A stretch of 64,000 bases of DNA from contig JAMXDE010000003.1 in NCBI GenBank assembly GCA_026770025.1, forward strand, positions 2,170,001 to 2,234,000, written 5' to 3'. The DNA is from Craspedostauros australis. Its lineage: Eukaryota > Bacillariophyta > Bacillariophyceae > Mastogloiales > Achnanthaceae. How positions within the stretch are numbered: the first letter of the stretch is position 1; every line of letters starts with the position of its first letter. Shown in pieces: positions 48,755 through 60,700 of the stretch. A program made the translations under genes and the position numbers. A model generated the notes under the pieces. That model was not told the DNA's origin. It did not search any database and worked only from the letters and a program-made list of their open reading frames with translations.

Positions 48755-49396
48755 TTATTCCGAATCGTGACCAGCCCTCCGAGCCTGACGAATGAGCTGG
48801 CGAAAGGTCGACGATACCTTCTCCCGGGCAGCCCGTGGGCTTACAACATACCAGGCCCCCATCAAAGCATCGAGAGAGACGAAGCGACCACCGCGCCTCT
48901 CCACCAGCCGGACAAGACTCCGTGCGAGAGCTGTCTTGTCGCATCTGCTGCACTGCTGGTACTCCACCATGTGCCGTCTCACCGCCTGGAGCAAGAATTG
49001 GTTGCCTGCATGGTGAACGGGCCCAGTTCCCCGTCCAAACTTCACATCGAACTGTGTCACCTCGTTGACATAGATCATAACCTCAGGAGCTGGCCTCCTA
49101 GATGCATGGAGTTCTGAAGCAGCAGAGTCCGAATCGGATAGATTCCAATCGCTCTCACTGAACTGATCGAACTCAGCCATCAAGGATTCGAGGCGATCGT
49201 CAGTCCAGACCGAAGTCGGTTCCGTAGCTTGTTCGGTATTCTCGCCGTTTGGTACGCTTTGCATGAGTGAAGAGAGCAAGGTGCGACTGTACTGGTGGGC
49301 TTGCTGATGATGCTTCAGAATGCAAAAGTAGGAACGAAGGGTTAGTGCACGATGGGACATTGAATTAAAGTGAAATTCAAGACTAACGTCGTTCAT
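48755..49396 (-). CDS. DUF6824-like protein
   Basis: A 213-residue frame. After an acidic Ser/Glu-rich N-terminal half, residues about 110-205 match the DUF6824 pattern as I know it from diatom proteins: DVKFGRG, HHAGNQFL, RRHMVEYQ, KTALARSLVRLVERRGGRF, GAWYVVSPRAAREKVSSTFR. It ends in a basic tail (QARRAGHDSE). The domain's biochemical role is unknown; a regulatory nuclear role has only been guessed. Directly after codon 3, GTTAGT, a CACTAAC branch-like site, a pyrimidine run and an AG outline a 75-bp in-frame candidate intron ending near residue 28, so the spliced protein may be about 25 residues shorter. An ATG at 49264 is another possible start. Confidence 0.82.
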   Translation of the reverse strand: MNDVSLEFHFNSMSHRALTLRSYFCILKHHQQAHQYSRTLLSSLMQSVPNGENTEQATEPTSVWTDDRLESLMAEFDQFSESDWNLSDSDSAASELHASRRPAPEVMIYVNEVTQFDVKFGRGTGPVHHAGNQFLLQAVRRHMVEYQQCSRCDKTALARSLVRLVERRGGRFVSLDALMGAWYVVSPRAAREKVSSTFRQLIRQARRAGHDSE

Positions 49397-51305
49397 ATTG
49401 CTCTGTGCTTTGTGGAATCAGCGCGGCCCATTGCATACACACATGGTCCTCCTCGCTTCTCCTGGACTGCGCACGAAATCGAACCTGGTTGCCATACTAT
49501 CGCGAGAACTTGTTCTCTTGGTTGCCACAGAGGGTGCCAGCGTCGTCTGAGCAAACTCGGTATCGTCGTCGCAGCTTGCACTCCTGCCAGCCGTGTGTTG
49601 CTTGGTTGATGCCACAGCGATGAGCACGCCTTTTCTGTTGCATCGAAGTTTCCAATTGGTAGCTTGATTGGGTGTGTATGTGGAAGGTCGTTTGGACCCT
49701 GCAGAGGCCAGCAGCTCGACCATGTGTTTGTCCAACAATCGTAGACCAATTTGCCGGTGCCTTTGGCTTCACCGTACTTGGAATGCTCGTTCCAGTCTGC
49801 TGGTGATTGCTGTGGTAGCACCATATTTAAATGGCACTATTTGCTTCCTCAAATCGCTCTTACCTTGTCGACTGCCTGCTCTGCCTGCTGCCGGATGGCT
49901 TGTGGCGTGATGTGATGCGATGTGTTGTTGCGGCCCGATATGGTCGGCTGAGCTCAGGTGGTGCGCGCTCTCTCTCTCTCCTTCCTTCTTTCATTTTATT
50001 CTTTTAATGGGCGAATGGGCGCGAGGGACATCTCTTGCTGTACGTCCAATGGTTGTGACATGTGCAGGTCTCTTGGATCTGCTGCTGTTGGGGAATGCTC
50101 TGATGGGATGGACGATGTCGGCTTTCGGTTTCATGCGGCTATCTTGGCCTGTATCTTGTGCCTCCGTCTCTGCCTCTGCCTCTGCCTCTGCCTTTTACAT
50201 AGAGCACAGTGAACTTCGCCCACCGCCGCTGCCTGCGCTTACAATGCCGGAATAGCAAGTCAATATCCCTGTCAGTGCAACGTCTTGCGCAAGCAATTGT
50301 GGAGACCCGAGTTTGCTGGGTTGGATCGGCTGGTTCCGCCAAGTTTGCTCTGCTTCGAGCACGAGCAGAACAACAGATGATGGGTTCAGTTCGTGAGGCC
50401 ATGAAGGCTCCATCGGCCGTGTTTGCAGTCAAGTCAAGTCACGCCGTGTTTGGTCTGATCCTCCAATGGCCAACGATTCTAATCTGCCCAAGAGACACGA
50501 CACATGACAAAAATCTTCTGTGCATGCAGGTCTGCATCACGCGAGCGTCGTCTTCTGGCAGAACGCTCGCACGAAGTTGGCGTGCAAGTAGAGTCTGGAG
50601 TGATTGGCAAGTACAGTCGCACTTGTACTTGCACCAGACACGCACCATCCGATTCCTCTCACACGACACTGTTGGGACACTGTTGCCTTCCCTCTTTGTG
50701 TGCCACAAAGTGGGCAAGTCTCGTACTTCTGCGCGTCGCGATCTGTCACTTCATGCAAGAATCGAATTTCCCCTTGGACTTCCAACAAGCAAAAATGGAG
50801 GGACGAAGGCCAAAATTGTTGAAACAACAGCGTCCTCGCCAGTCTCTACCCGGCTTTGAGCCGAAGGGCAGTTCCAGACGATGATGATGCTGTGTGATAG
50901 TATGGTTTGTAAATCAGATAGTTACAATTGATTTTTTCTGTCGTTTGTTTGGTCTCTCTGTTGTTGCTGTCATGTGTTGTCGCTGTGGTGCTACTGCTGG
51001 GCCGGCACCACGTTGTGTCGTCTCGGTCGGCTCTGGTTGCCTGGTCCGTCCGTCGTAGGGGATTGACGAAACCGCAAGTATCTTGGGAATATAGGCTCTT
51101 TCGTCAACAAAATCACTTAAAATTTCTAAAATGATCGCGAAGGAGTATGGCGTTACTCGCTTCCTCGTGTCTCTTCTATCTATCATATGTATGTATTATA
51201 CTATACTCGTGCGCCACAAAACGCTGTCGGATGCATGGTAGTAATATTCCCCAAGTCCCATCGTTGTAATCCAACACCAGACACGCCTCTCTACTCTACT
51301 CTGCT
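49397..51305. other. intergenic region
   Basis: 1.9 kb without a supported gene. A CCTCTG/CTCTGC hexamer-type microsatellite lies at about 50157-50193. Short frames on both strands show no domain. Confidence 0.4.
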
Positions 51306-52751
51306 CTACTGCTTCAGTGGGACAACGACATCAACGGTCTTGGCGACGACGCCTGATTCCGCGCCACTGCCGCGATGACTGCTGGCGGTGCTGCTGGTGC
51401 CTTTGCTTCGGTTGGTGGCGTTCGTGTAGCTGCTGTAGGCGCTGGATCCAGCGTCATGATCGAAGCCGCCGGATCGCCGCCGCGCCGAGGTCTTGCTGCG
51501 TTGCGGTACGAGGGAGTCGGAGCTTAGCAGCAGCTGGATCCAATCCTCGTCGCAGACGGGCTCTAGCGGCTTCATGTTTGGTTTCATGTTGACGATCTCG
51601 GCGATCGAAGCCTCCATCAGTTTCGTGTTGACAAAGCCCTGTGCGAGGTTGATTTCCAGCTGGGCGAGCCCGTCGAGGACGCGGTCGATGAGCTTGTAGT
51701 CGCGTTGCAGTTCGCGGATGATGTGAGCGTTGCAGCAAGCGGCTGTGTGAAGTTGAAAGTGTGGCGATGCGGTTGGCGCGTAGGGGAAAGAGTTGGGCGT
51801 GGGTGGATGCAAGAGGTTGTTCGTGTGAGTCGTCGCAGATACGGAGACGATGAGATCCTGCTTGAGTGGAATATTGTATTCTACATCAGTACTGCCAGCG
51901 CGACATGCATACTAAAGCGCGTAATGGCAGCAGCACGTGGATGGATCGATTGATCGCGACTTACCGACGGTGTTGCCCGTGGAGTGATCGTAGCGACATT
52001 TGGCCAGCTTGACGTGCGAGTCAATGCAGCTGGCAATCTTCGTCTGCTGGGCTTCCTGTTGCTCCACGGCGTCCTCGATCTTGCTGAGGGCCACATCGAC
52101 GCGCTGCTGCTTCCTCTGCTGGGCGTTGGCAGGCCTCATGGGTGGCGGCGACAATGCCGATGTGCGACGCGGCCACAGACCCGTCGCAGAATGCTCCAGC
52201 GATGTGATGGGCGTGTCCTCTGATCTTGCCGTTTCGGAAACCGTGATGGAGGCAGTTGGTTTGCTGCCATGCGTCGTGTGCGCTCCCGATAGTTGGGAGT
52301 CGTCGCCCTCCTCCACTTCCTCGTCGTCATCGAAGGATCGCTGTGGTGTGTCGGTGAGGAGCGTTCTGCGACCGCGTTTGGTGCCGAGAGCGTGTCCATG
52401 GCCAGCATCGTTGCCGGTCTCAAATTCGATGCCGATGCCGTGTCGCATGCCGCTGCCTTGGCTGTGGCTGCTGCGATTGCTGATGCCTTTGGAAAGGCTA
52501 TTCTCGGCGCTCCAGGTGGAAGCCGAGTTGGTGCTGATGGTGGTGCTGCACGAGATGGATCGCATGCTGAAGGATTTCTGCATGAATCCTCGTCCCCGCC
52601 TTCCATTGTTGCGGGCACCGCGCTTTGATGCTGGGCCCGTCTTGTTGATGACAGCGATGTCGGACCTGCCGTCTCTCACGAGCTCCTTGGCGCGCTGCTG
52701 CGCCGCGAATTGCTCCGCCACTTTGACGGCGTACTTGGTGTTGGCAAACAT
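51306..52751 (-). CDS. member 3 of the unrecognised coiled-coil protein family
   Basis: Exons 52751-51965 and 51742-51306 join across a 222-bp GTAAGT...CAG intron in phase 1 (NTVG|ACC becomes TVAACC) to give 407 residues. The start MFANTKYAVKVAEQFA is followed by QQRAKELVRDGRSDI, matching members 1 and 2. A basic Ser-rich region with an acidic tract (DDDEEVEEGDD) precedes the helical block (VALSKIEDAVEQQEAQQTKI ... CIDSHVKLAKCRYD). Exon 2 has ELQRDYKLIDRVLDGLAQLE and MEASIAEIVN, then CDEDWIQLLL and a Ser-rich tail. The unspliced first exon ends in a stop soon after the donor, so splicing is required here. The function is unknown. Confidence 0.85.
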
Positions 52752-55442
52752 GGTTGCTTGCTATTGCCTATTTCTTGTTCCTTGCCTATTGACTGTTGCC
52801 TATTGACTGTTGCGTTTGTTGCTGTCTGTTTTATGGCTGGTGCAACTGCAGAAGCAACAATCAACCCACGCGTCGCGCATGCTTCGTCGTCCACAGGGAT
52901 ACACACATGTCTGCGTGCATCGATTGTTTCGCTCCGAGGCGGACATGAGATCCAAGGACGCTGAGGCCCATCAGAAACCATCGATCAGCCTCTGTCTGTC
53001 CAGGTTTGCTTTTCGCCTGGTGTGTCTGTGGGTATGGTGTACGAGAGTAAGTTCATCTATCCACACGCTTGTACAAATAGTTGGTCGATCTTGTGGCGCT
53101 GGTGTCGCTTTAGTGAAGTGACCGTTCTCTCCCCACCAAAGCTCCAAAGGGACTCTTCGTCACGCGTCTCTTCGTCCCTCGTCCATCAACGCACGATTCC
53201 GCGGTCATCTGTCACATCGTTCTTACCAGGTTTTGAATGTCGTGACGCGAATTGCCCAAGGTTCGATGACATGATTGAGAGTCATCGTTGGGTCCCGATT
53301 CTCCGTTCGGCTCTTTTTCCTCACTCCTTGCTGTTTGTCACATAGCATCGAAGCGACATTATTGTTGTTTCTTTAGGTCCTCCAGAAGAGCTGATTTCAC
53401 CATGGGCAAGACCTCGGTGTCTGACTTAATGTCATTGCCATTCCTGGTGGTGTCACTACCCCTTCTGCCCATCAGGTCATGCCAGATGCATGGCGTTGCG
53501 ACACGCCAAGGTGCAGAAAAGGTAGTAGCTTTTGCTGTCTGAATGGACGGATGTGTGTGGTTGAAAAGCCTCACACTTCCGCACCACCAATGGGGCAACC
53601 CAAAAGCGCGGATGTCGTTTGTTGCCAATGAAAAGCTAGCATGGGCGGTCTCCCGGTGGCAACCCTGCGTCGTGTCGCGATGGTTGTCTTCCCCTTGTGG
53701 CTTTCCCACACGTGTCTTGGGTCAATCAATTTCGGCGATTGTCGTCACTGTTGGGTATAGTACACATGGTGCCATCGCAGCATCCATCTATTACAAGAGC
53801 AATGCACATACCCGCAGAGTAGTGAGGGTATTGACTCGTCCAGAGGTCCTGTTTGGGGCGAAGAAGACGATGAAAGCCTCTTGGACGGGCCAGAGGCTGC
53901 CCGTTCTGTTCGATTTGGTCGCGTCGCGTGAAGCAGCCTTGTTCTCCGCAACATGCGTTGTGTTCTGCTGGGCCTTGTGGCAGGTCCGCATGGCAGGTGC
54001 TTGTCAACAAGATGTCAGTCTGTCGCATCCCTTCGGCGAAACCATGAGCGAAAAGCAGGGATGTCGTTCGGAGCTATGTTTACCACCGCAACACCCTTGG
54101 GGCTTTTCCATCTCGCATGTCTGTCTGTGAACCCATCCATGATGCTCTGCGCCATACCATAGATCGTTCCCCAACAGGTGCTCGCACGGTCGCCTCTGTG
54201 AGAGTTCAGGTGAGGAGGGCGAGTTCCATTCATTGCACCGTGCACAAACCATGTGCGGGTCTCGCAAGGACGACAGGAAGGAAACCGGTCGACGCTATTC
54301 TTCTCCTTTCTCTCGCCCGACCTCATTCGAATGGCCTCGTTGGCTTTTGTTCTTTATTTTGTGTGATTGTGATACAATAGGTTCCAATCGAGCATGATAC
54401 AATTGATCTGGATGGCGCGACATCGAAGCAGAAGCACAAGAGATGTCTGGTATGGTACCAACTCGGCAAGATTCTGCATAGAAACCTTGATTGTGTAATA
54501 CCATACCACATCTTCATCGGGGCAAACAGCTGCCCTTCGATAACCGCATGGCAAAGAGATACAATAGGAAGCAACAACAGCAGAGAAAGATGGGTTCAAG
54601 CTGCCGCAAAGTGTCGTATGAACTTGTATCGTCTATAATCACGAGGATATGCTCTGTTGGAGAGTGGGAGTACGCATGATGCTGCTTGCAGCACGTAGCT
54701 TCGCGACTTTCTCAAGAGCTTTCATTTGGGGCTGGATGATGTTGGCACTGACCATTCTATCGGACATGTACGTGTGGGAGTACTTTGGGGACATGTAATA
54801 AGAACACTTGAATGGAGAGACTGGGACATGGACGGATGAATGGACATACATGGATACACGTGATAGATAAGATGGTTGGCCAGGCCCGTGTTGGGAGATG
54901 ACGAATGGACGCAGCGTCGCGCCGCTGCTGGTTGCACGATGGATGTGAGGATAGGCGTTGTGCACCAGAGAATGGGATCACTCGTTTGGATGGGGTATTG
55001 CCGTGGGTAGAAGCTGATGTTGCTGTCCTCATGCCTTGCAGTTCGGTTCGTTGCGGAATGGGACGAGATCACCGGACCCTTCCGTATTCCTGCGTTGACA
55101 CAAACACGGGTACTGTGGCGATCTGGATGAGATGTGCGGATTTGGCATTTCACCGATTTTTCGCTGCTTTGGATCACGATGCGCGGTGCTTCCACCACGT
55201 CTTGTGTTCCACGAGTGTGGCCGCTTAGCGCGTGCCCTTGTGCAATTTGCGGTACCGGAGCCCACTGCGGGACAATGGGGCAATGGCCCGGACGTGATGT
55301 TGTGCAGAAGTCATCATCGATGGGCCCAGTATTTCAGCAAATCGCCCAGACGCTACGACGGCGGGATCAAACCCGAAGGCCTCCCCTTGCACGGCATGTC
55401 GGAGCACGTGGGGTACGTCAGTCGCTGTGGTTGAAGCTGGTC
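52752..55442. other. intergenic region
   Basis: 2.7 kb with no supported gene. The first 100 bases above 52751 carry a repeated CCTATTGACTGTTG unit (twice, at about 52783-52812) and are presumably the leader of family member 3. Frames such as 53543-54130 (plus) show no domain. Confidence 0.4.
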
Positions 55443-57777
55443 TCAGTGTGGAGCATGGTCCTCGGAATCGTCGTCGATGCCGTGGTGGTGATCATGCTCA
55501 TCCGCCGCATCGTCGTCGCCGTTGGTGGCCGGTGCAATGCCTGGCAGCACAGTGGCGGAATGGAAGTGATGGACCGTGACTCTTTGCAGGACGTCCTTCA
55601 TGCGGCGGTTGGTGGACTGGAGCTCGTGGATGGTGCGTTCCATGGTTTGGATGAATGACTTCTTGCGATCGCGGGTCATCTTGGCGTGCATTCGGTTGCG
55701 TTCTCGGCTGTAGTCGTTGGATGGCAGGGCAGGGCAATTGAAGGCATGGATGGTGGAAGGAGCACATTCGTGAGATATGGGCGAAACATGTAAGCAGTGC
55801 TTGGAAAGGGGGCAGAGCACAGCACAGCACAGAACATATCACAGCACAACAGGAAACGCCGAACGATGACACTTACCGCAAGGACTGGAGCTGGTCTTGC
55901 GTGAGCCGACGCTTGCTGCCGTTGCGATCCGTGTAGACCCCGCTCTTCCAGTTGATGTGCGTGCCCTCCCCGCCGATGGAGGTCATCTCCCCGTCGATTT
56001 TGATGCGCAGCGGTTCCGGGGCATGCGCCAGCTGCTGCATGTGCGGTGGTGGGGTGGAGTGCGTGAGCTGCGGCGATGCCGAGGGCGACACCACGCTGGG
56101 TTTCTTGCTGGCGCCGTCGTCGGACACGGGAGCTGGGTGCGTGGGGTCGCTCCAATCCCCGGAGACGAAGCGCTTGCGCTTGCCCGAGATGAGCCACGCG
56201 GTCATCTCGTCCTGCGCCGTCATGCCCAAGGCCTCGGATTGGGTGGCGTCCACGAGCAGGCTCGAGATCATGTCCTGCTTGCCGACCTCGTCGCAATTGC
56301 CGTCGGCCTTGTCGCCCGTGATGTAGCGGTGCCGATCGATGCCGTAGTTGGCGTCAGCAGCGGCCTGGGATGGTGCGGTCATGCAGGACGCCAGGGCCTG
56401 GGCGGCGTCGCTGCGGTGGCGGTCCGTCTGCGGAGAGGACGGCGACTTGGATGGGTGCTGGCGTTGGTTCGGCTGCTGCAGCGGCTGCGGCGATGAATGA
56501 GGCTCAGAGGCGCGCCTGGCCGAAGAAGAGCAGCTGGACATGCCCACGAGGATGGAAGCCATGCTGCAGTCCTGCAGAGACTGCTGCAGCACCTTGCGCT
56601 CCGCCTGCAACCCCTTGACCTTGCGCTGCAGGTCCTCCATCTGCGCCTTCTTCCGCAGCCTGGTCTTGCGCGCGTGCTCTCGGTTCCTCTCTCGAGACCT
56701 GGCGATTCTGCGCTCCACGGAGTCTCCCTCAGCAGCGTCATCGTCCTCACTGTTGTGGTTGCTGTGTGCGCTGCTTCGGTTGCGATTGGCGGCAGCAGCA
56801 GCAGCAGAAACAGCAGGATGCTGCAAGTTGGCGCGAGCCGCCTTCGCGTTGGGGGGCGAGCTGTCGTCCAGGCGCAGCGTGGACATTGGCGGCTGCTGCT
56901 TGCTGGTCAGCAATGACTTGGAGGAGGTGGCTTTGGCGGACTTCGATGCTCGCAGGGGCTTCACGCTCACGTTGGCGTTGAGGTTGCCACTGATGCTGGC
57001 ATGGGCATTGGTATCGTTCGTCATGGTGGCTACGCCTGCGGCTGCATTGGCGCCAGATGCATGTGCATCTGCGACGTTGATGCGAATGTCGGACCGTGGC
57101 AATGAAGTCGTGGAAGCTGCTGCTGCGTTTGTGCGAGGTTTCTTGGTGGGTCGTGTGTTTGAAACTGCTGCTGCTGCGTTTGTGTCTTTGTTGCGTTGTT
57201 CGATGGAGGTTGCGTCATTTGTGTGCGCAGCTGTCGTTGCAGATGGTACAAAGGACGTGGTGGTGTCACGTGGGCCTTGGGCGGCAATCAATCGTGTTTG
57301 AAACACGGAACCGTGGGTCTCATTTTGGTCGTGCATACGGACCGAGTCGCAAGTTCGTTGGTCATTGGTGACAGTTCTGCCGGCAGCGCTGCCATGGTTC
57401 GCGACAATGTCACTCGACTGGGCCGCCAAACGTGCGTTTGAGGTGAGCGACGTGCTGTTCGTGTTCGCCTCCATGCGTGCCTGCCCAAGTCCCTCGTGGT
57501 TCGCTCGTTGTTGTTGTTGTTGTTGCTGACGACGCTGTTGTCGCTGGAGCTGTCGTTGGAGCTGTCGCTGAGGATGGTGAGGTTGCTGGCGGCAGTGGAA
57601 GCCATCGTCCTGGTGTTGCGCCAGTTGCGCCGCGGCGTTGAGGGCGGCAGCCATGGTGTGGCCGTCGAAGAGCCGGAGTGGAGACGAGAGCGGAAGCGCA
57701 GCCATGGCGGAGTTGCTGCTGTTGCTGTTACTGTCAGTGGTGGTGGTACTGTTGGTGCCTGGAGGGTTGGTTTGCAT
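55443..57777 (-). CDS. transcription factor with two bZIP-type regions
   Basis: Exons 57777-55877 and 55707-55443 join across a 169-bp GTAAGT...CAG intron in phase 2 to give 721 residues; the join reads LQSLR|RERNRMHAK. The first bZIP (about 352-412) has a basic region RRIARSRERNREHARKTRLR followed by heptads (LQRKVKGLQAERKVLQQSL) and SILVGMSS. The second begins RRERNRMHAKMTRDRKKSF (about 632) with a short zipper (MERTIHELQSTNRRMKDVL). An RRLTQDQLQSLR lead-in precedes it. The rest is Gln/Asn/Thr/Ala-rich, including long Gln runs near residue 70. It should act as a nuclear DNA-binding dimer. The start is uncertain: an in-frame ATG at 57954 would add 59 His/Thr-rich residues that look like translated leader. 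Without splicing, the second basic region is separated from the first. Confidence 0.88.
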
Positions 57778-60700
57778 TCTCGTGTCTTGTGATTTTGGTG
57801 ATGCTGTTGATGTTGTGGTGGAATGGTGTGGGGTACGACCTGAGGTACGGAGTGGATGGAACGTGGGTGTGCGAGTGCGTGTTTGATTGTGAGTGGAGAG
57901 ACGGGTGGACGGATGGGTGGGTGAGCAGGCAAGTGGGTGCGTGTGAAAGGGCATGTGAGCGTGGTCGCGAACAAGCACGCGAGAGTGAGCAGAAACGTGA
58001 TCGTGGTCGCGAGCGCTGAAGTGCACTGCGTTGCTTCCCACCCACCTTTGCTTCCCGATCTTGGTGGTGCTTCTGTTGCTGCTCCTGCTGTTTCCTTTTG
58101 TTCTGCTAATGTCCTGGTATGCGTGGGTGCGTTTATCGGATCCGAAGTTCGTGGTTTGGGAGGGAACGGGTCCGAACTCTGGCCTCTGACGCCGCTGTGT
58201 TCGTTGTTCCGCTTTCCGATGATTCTGTTGACGTCGGTGACGCTGTCAATTGACACTTGGGCTTGAAACGGACTGCTGATACGGCGTCCTGATAGGGTGA
58301 GCCAGGGTTTGTCAATTGAAGTGGCTGCAGATGCTCGTAGCGATCGCGACGATTGTGGTGATGCTGGTGATGACGACGATGGTCCTGTTGTTGGATTTTG
58401 GATGAGAACAGCAATGACGTTTTTGTTGAAGTGTTGTCGTTTTCTGTGCTTTCGCTGCGTCCCGTTTCGTTTTGATTGGGCGCAGTGCTGCTCAGACTTC
58501 CGATTTGTGTCCCTCCTGCTCCTGCTGCTGCAATGCCTGTTCTGGTGCTCTCTGCTCTGATAGGCTCGGTGACGACTGTCGTTGATGCTGTTGCTCCTTC
58601 TTGGTTTGTTGTGGTGGTTGGTTGCTGTCTGACGCTCTTGTTTCTCCTCTCCTTGTTGAGGTTCCTTCCTTCCTTGTTTGGTTGTGGTTTGTTCCAGAGT
58701 GCTTTGTTTGTGTTTTGGCTGCTCGCGAATGAGGCAACAAGTTCTGTGCTTGTCTCGTTTTCGATCGTGCCCGAATGCGGAAAGTGCGTGTTCGCAGCTG
58801 TTGCCTTGTGTCGTGCTGACTTGAGGTTTGTCGTGGAGATTGTCGTTGTTGTTGTTGTTGTTGTTGTTGCTGTCAGTTTCGCCGCGCAAACACGTGCGCA
58901 TGTCTCAGTCTGAGTTCGATTGTTCTTCCTCATTTGGCCGTCCTCTTTCACTCACCGTGACACCAACGCCAGCAGCAACAGCAACAGCAACAGCGTGCAT
59001 GAAGAAGCAACGAACTGTCGCAGAACAAAAACCAGAAGCTTCGCTCCCACTCCTCTCGCGTCATCATTGTTGGATTGCGCACAAACATCGCGAAAAACAG
59101 TTGAGTGTGCCGCACCTGCGTGACTTTTCCGAAGAGTATCGAAAAACGTATGCGCGCAACAATGCGCACAGAAGCGCGGGCCGAAAGCGAAGCCGCAGGT
59201 GGTCGTGCTGACATGACTCCGCTGTTTTCCAGTTTCCCATCTGTTCTGTTTGAAGAAGTGACGTCACAACATCAACTGCGACGCAACTGACGCGCACGAA
59301 AACCGAAGAACAACTGGTTTCCTAAATCTTGACGACATCGTATTCACCAGAGACGTCTTCTCATTGGCTGCGCTCTGTCTTATGCAAGTCCACCGTATCC
59401 GGGACTGTGCAGCTGCTTCCGTTGTCGCAGGTGGCTTTTCGTCGACACGGAATCTTGAAGGTGAGAGGATACCTTTTCCATGTGTTCCACACACAAACAT
59501 CACGTTGCCTGTGTTCCAACGCATCAAGGACAACAACAGCGACAACCAGGAACAGCTGCGTGGTGAGGACGGAGGAGCCGGGGAAACTCGCAGAAGCGAA
59601 GGAACAGCGAACAAACGACACGTCGCCCGATGACACCAAAAGAACCAGCAGCTTCGCGCCCGAAATCGGGCACATCGGCAGCAACCCCAACAACCGCGCA
59701 GTCGCGCAGTCGCAAAGTGCAACACAAGTACTATGCTCCATGAAAAGCACATACGAGCACGAACTCTGCTCGCATGATCGGCACGTGTTTTGCCAGGGAA
59801 CACATGGACAGATTGACACAAACCACGGCTTGCGCGAGAGACACGGCTGTGCGGGGAATGGGAGAACGTTCCGGCACAGCGCTCCGCAACGAGACAAACC
59901 GGAACTCGAACACGGGGGCGGAAAGCAGAGAAAGCTGCAAAGAGGACAAGTACGGAAGCAAAGCCAATCCACCCGGAAACCATCATCCTGTCGCAACGTC
60001 ACTACGACCAACACACACGGGCATTCTGGTTGCTGTTGCCGTTGTTGTTGTTGCTGCTGCCGCTGTTGTCACCGGACAGGGAGAAGATCTGCTTCAATCC
60101 TCACTGTCGCGCTGTCAGATTCTGCTGATCGTCGAACTGCTCCAATCGGACACGGCGCGGCAAATCCACACAAAGATCGTGCTCGTTGCGCATCGGAGGC
60201 TCCGCGTCTCTTGCGCAACAAATCCGATCCACACCCGCCGAGGAGACGTCACCTGCTGTCACCGGCTGCCACTTATCAGTCACCGGAAGATGGAACAGAA
60301 TGTTCCCACCAACGTCATTGGATTGCAGCTGCCAAATGGAACAGTCCTCCCTCCCTCCCTCTGTCTGACCAATCCTCTGCGATGCAAAGCGAGCGGATGC
60401 CGGTTTACTTCAACCGCGTCCGTCACACGCCGTCCTCGTCATCGTAGCGTTGTCTTGCGTCCATCTTGTCATCCTTCTCTCCCCGCCCGTCGGCTGCCGT
60501 CTCTGTCCGCTCGTACTACCCCGCTTCATCACTCCTGCTGTTTCGCTGAACCATTGCGCGCAGCCAGATGCCGCTTTGTTGGATCTTTGTGGAATCAGTT
60601 ACGAGCGTGACACCGAAACAGGACCCACTCGTGACCCATATCCAAATGATGTGGCGCGTCATCGCACAAGCCCACAACCCTTCGCAGCACGCCATGTAGT

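Noticed and set aside
57288..58901. 537-codon minus-strand frame overlapping the bZIP gene
   Set aside because: It overlaps the bZIP exon in another frame. Its low-complexity Asn/Thr/Arg content follows from repeats; the bZIP frame has clear domains.
59329..60610. Overlapping plus-strand frames of 372 and 278 codons
   Set aside because: They overlap each other in different frames, contain Cys/Arg runs from CTG-type repeats, and have no domain or paralogue.
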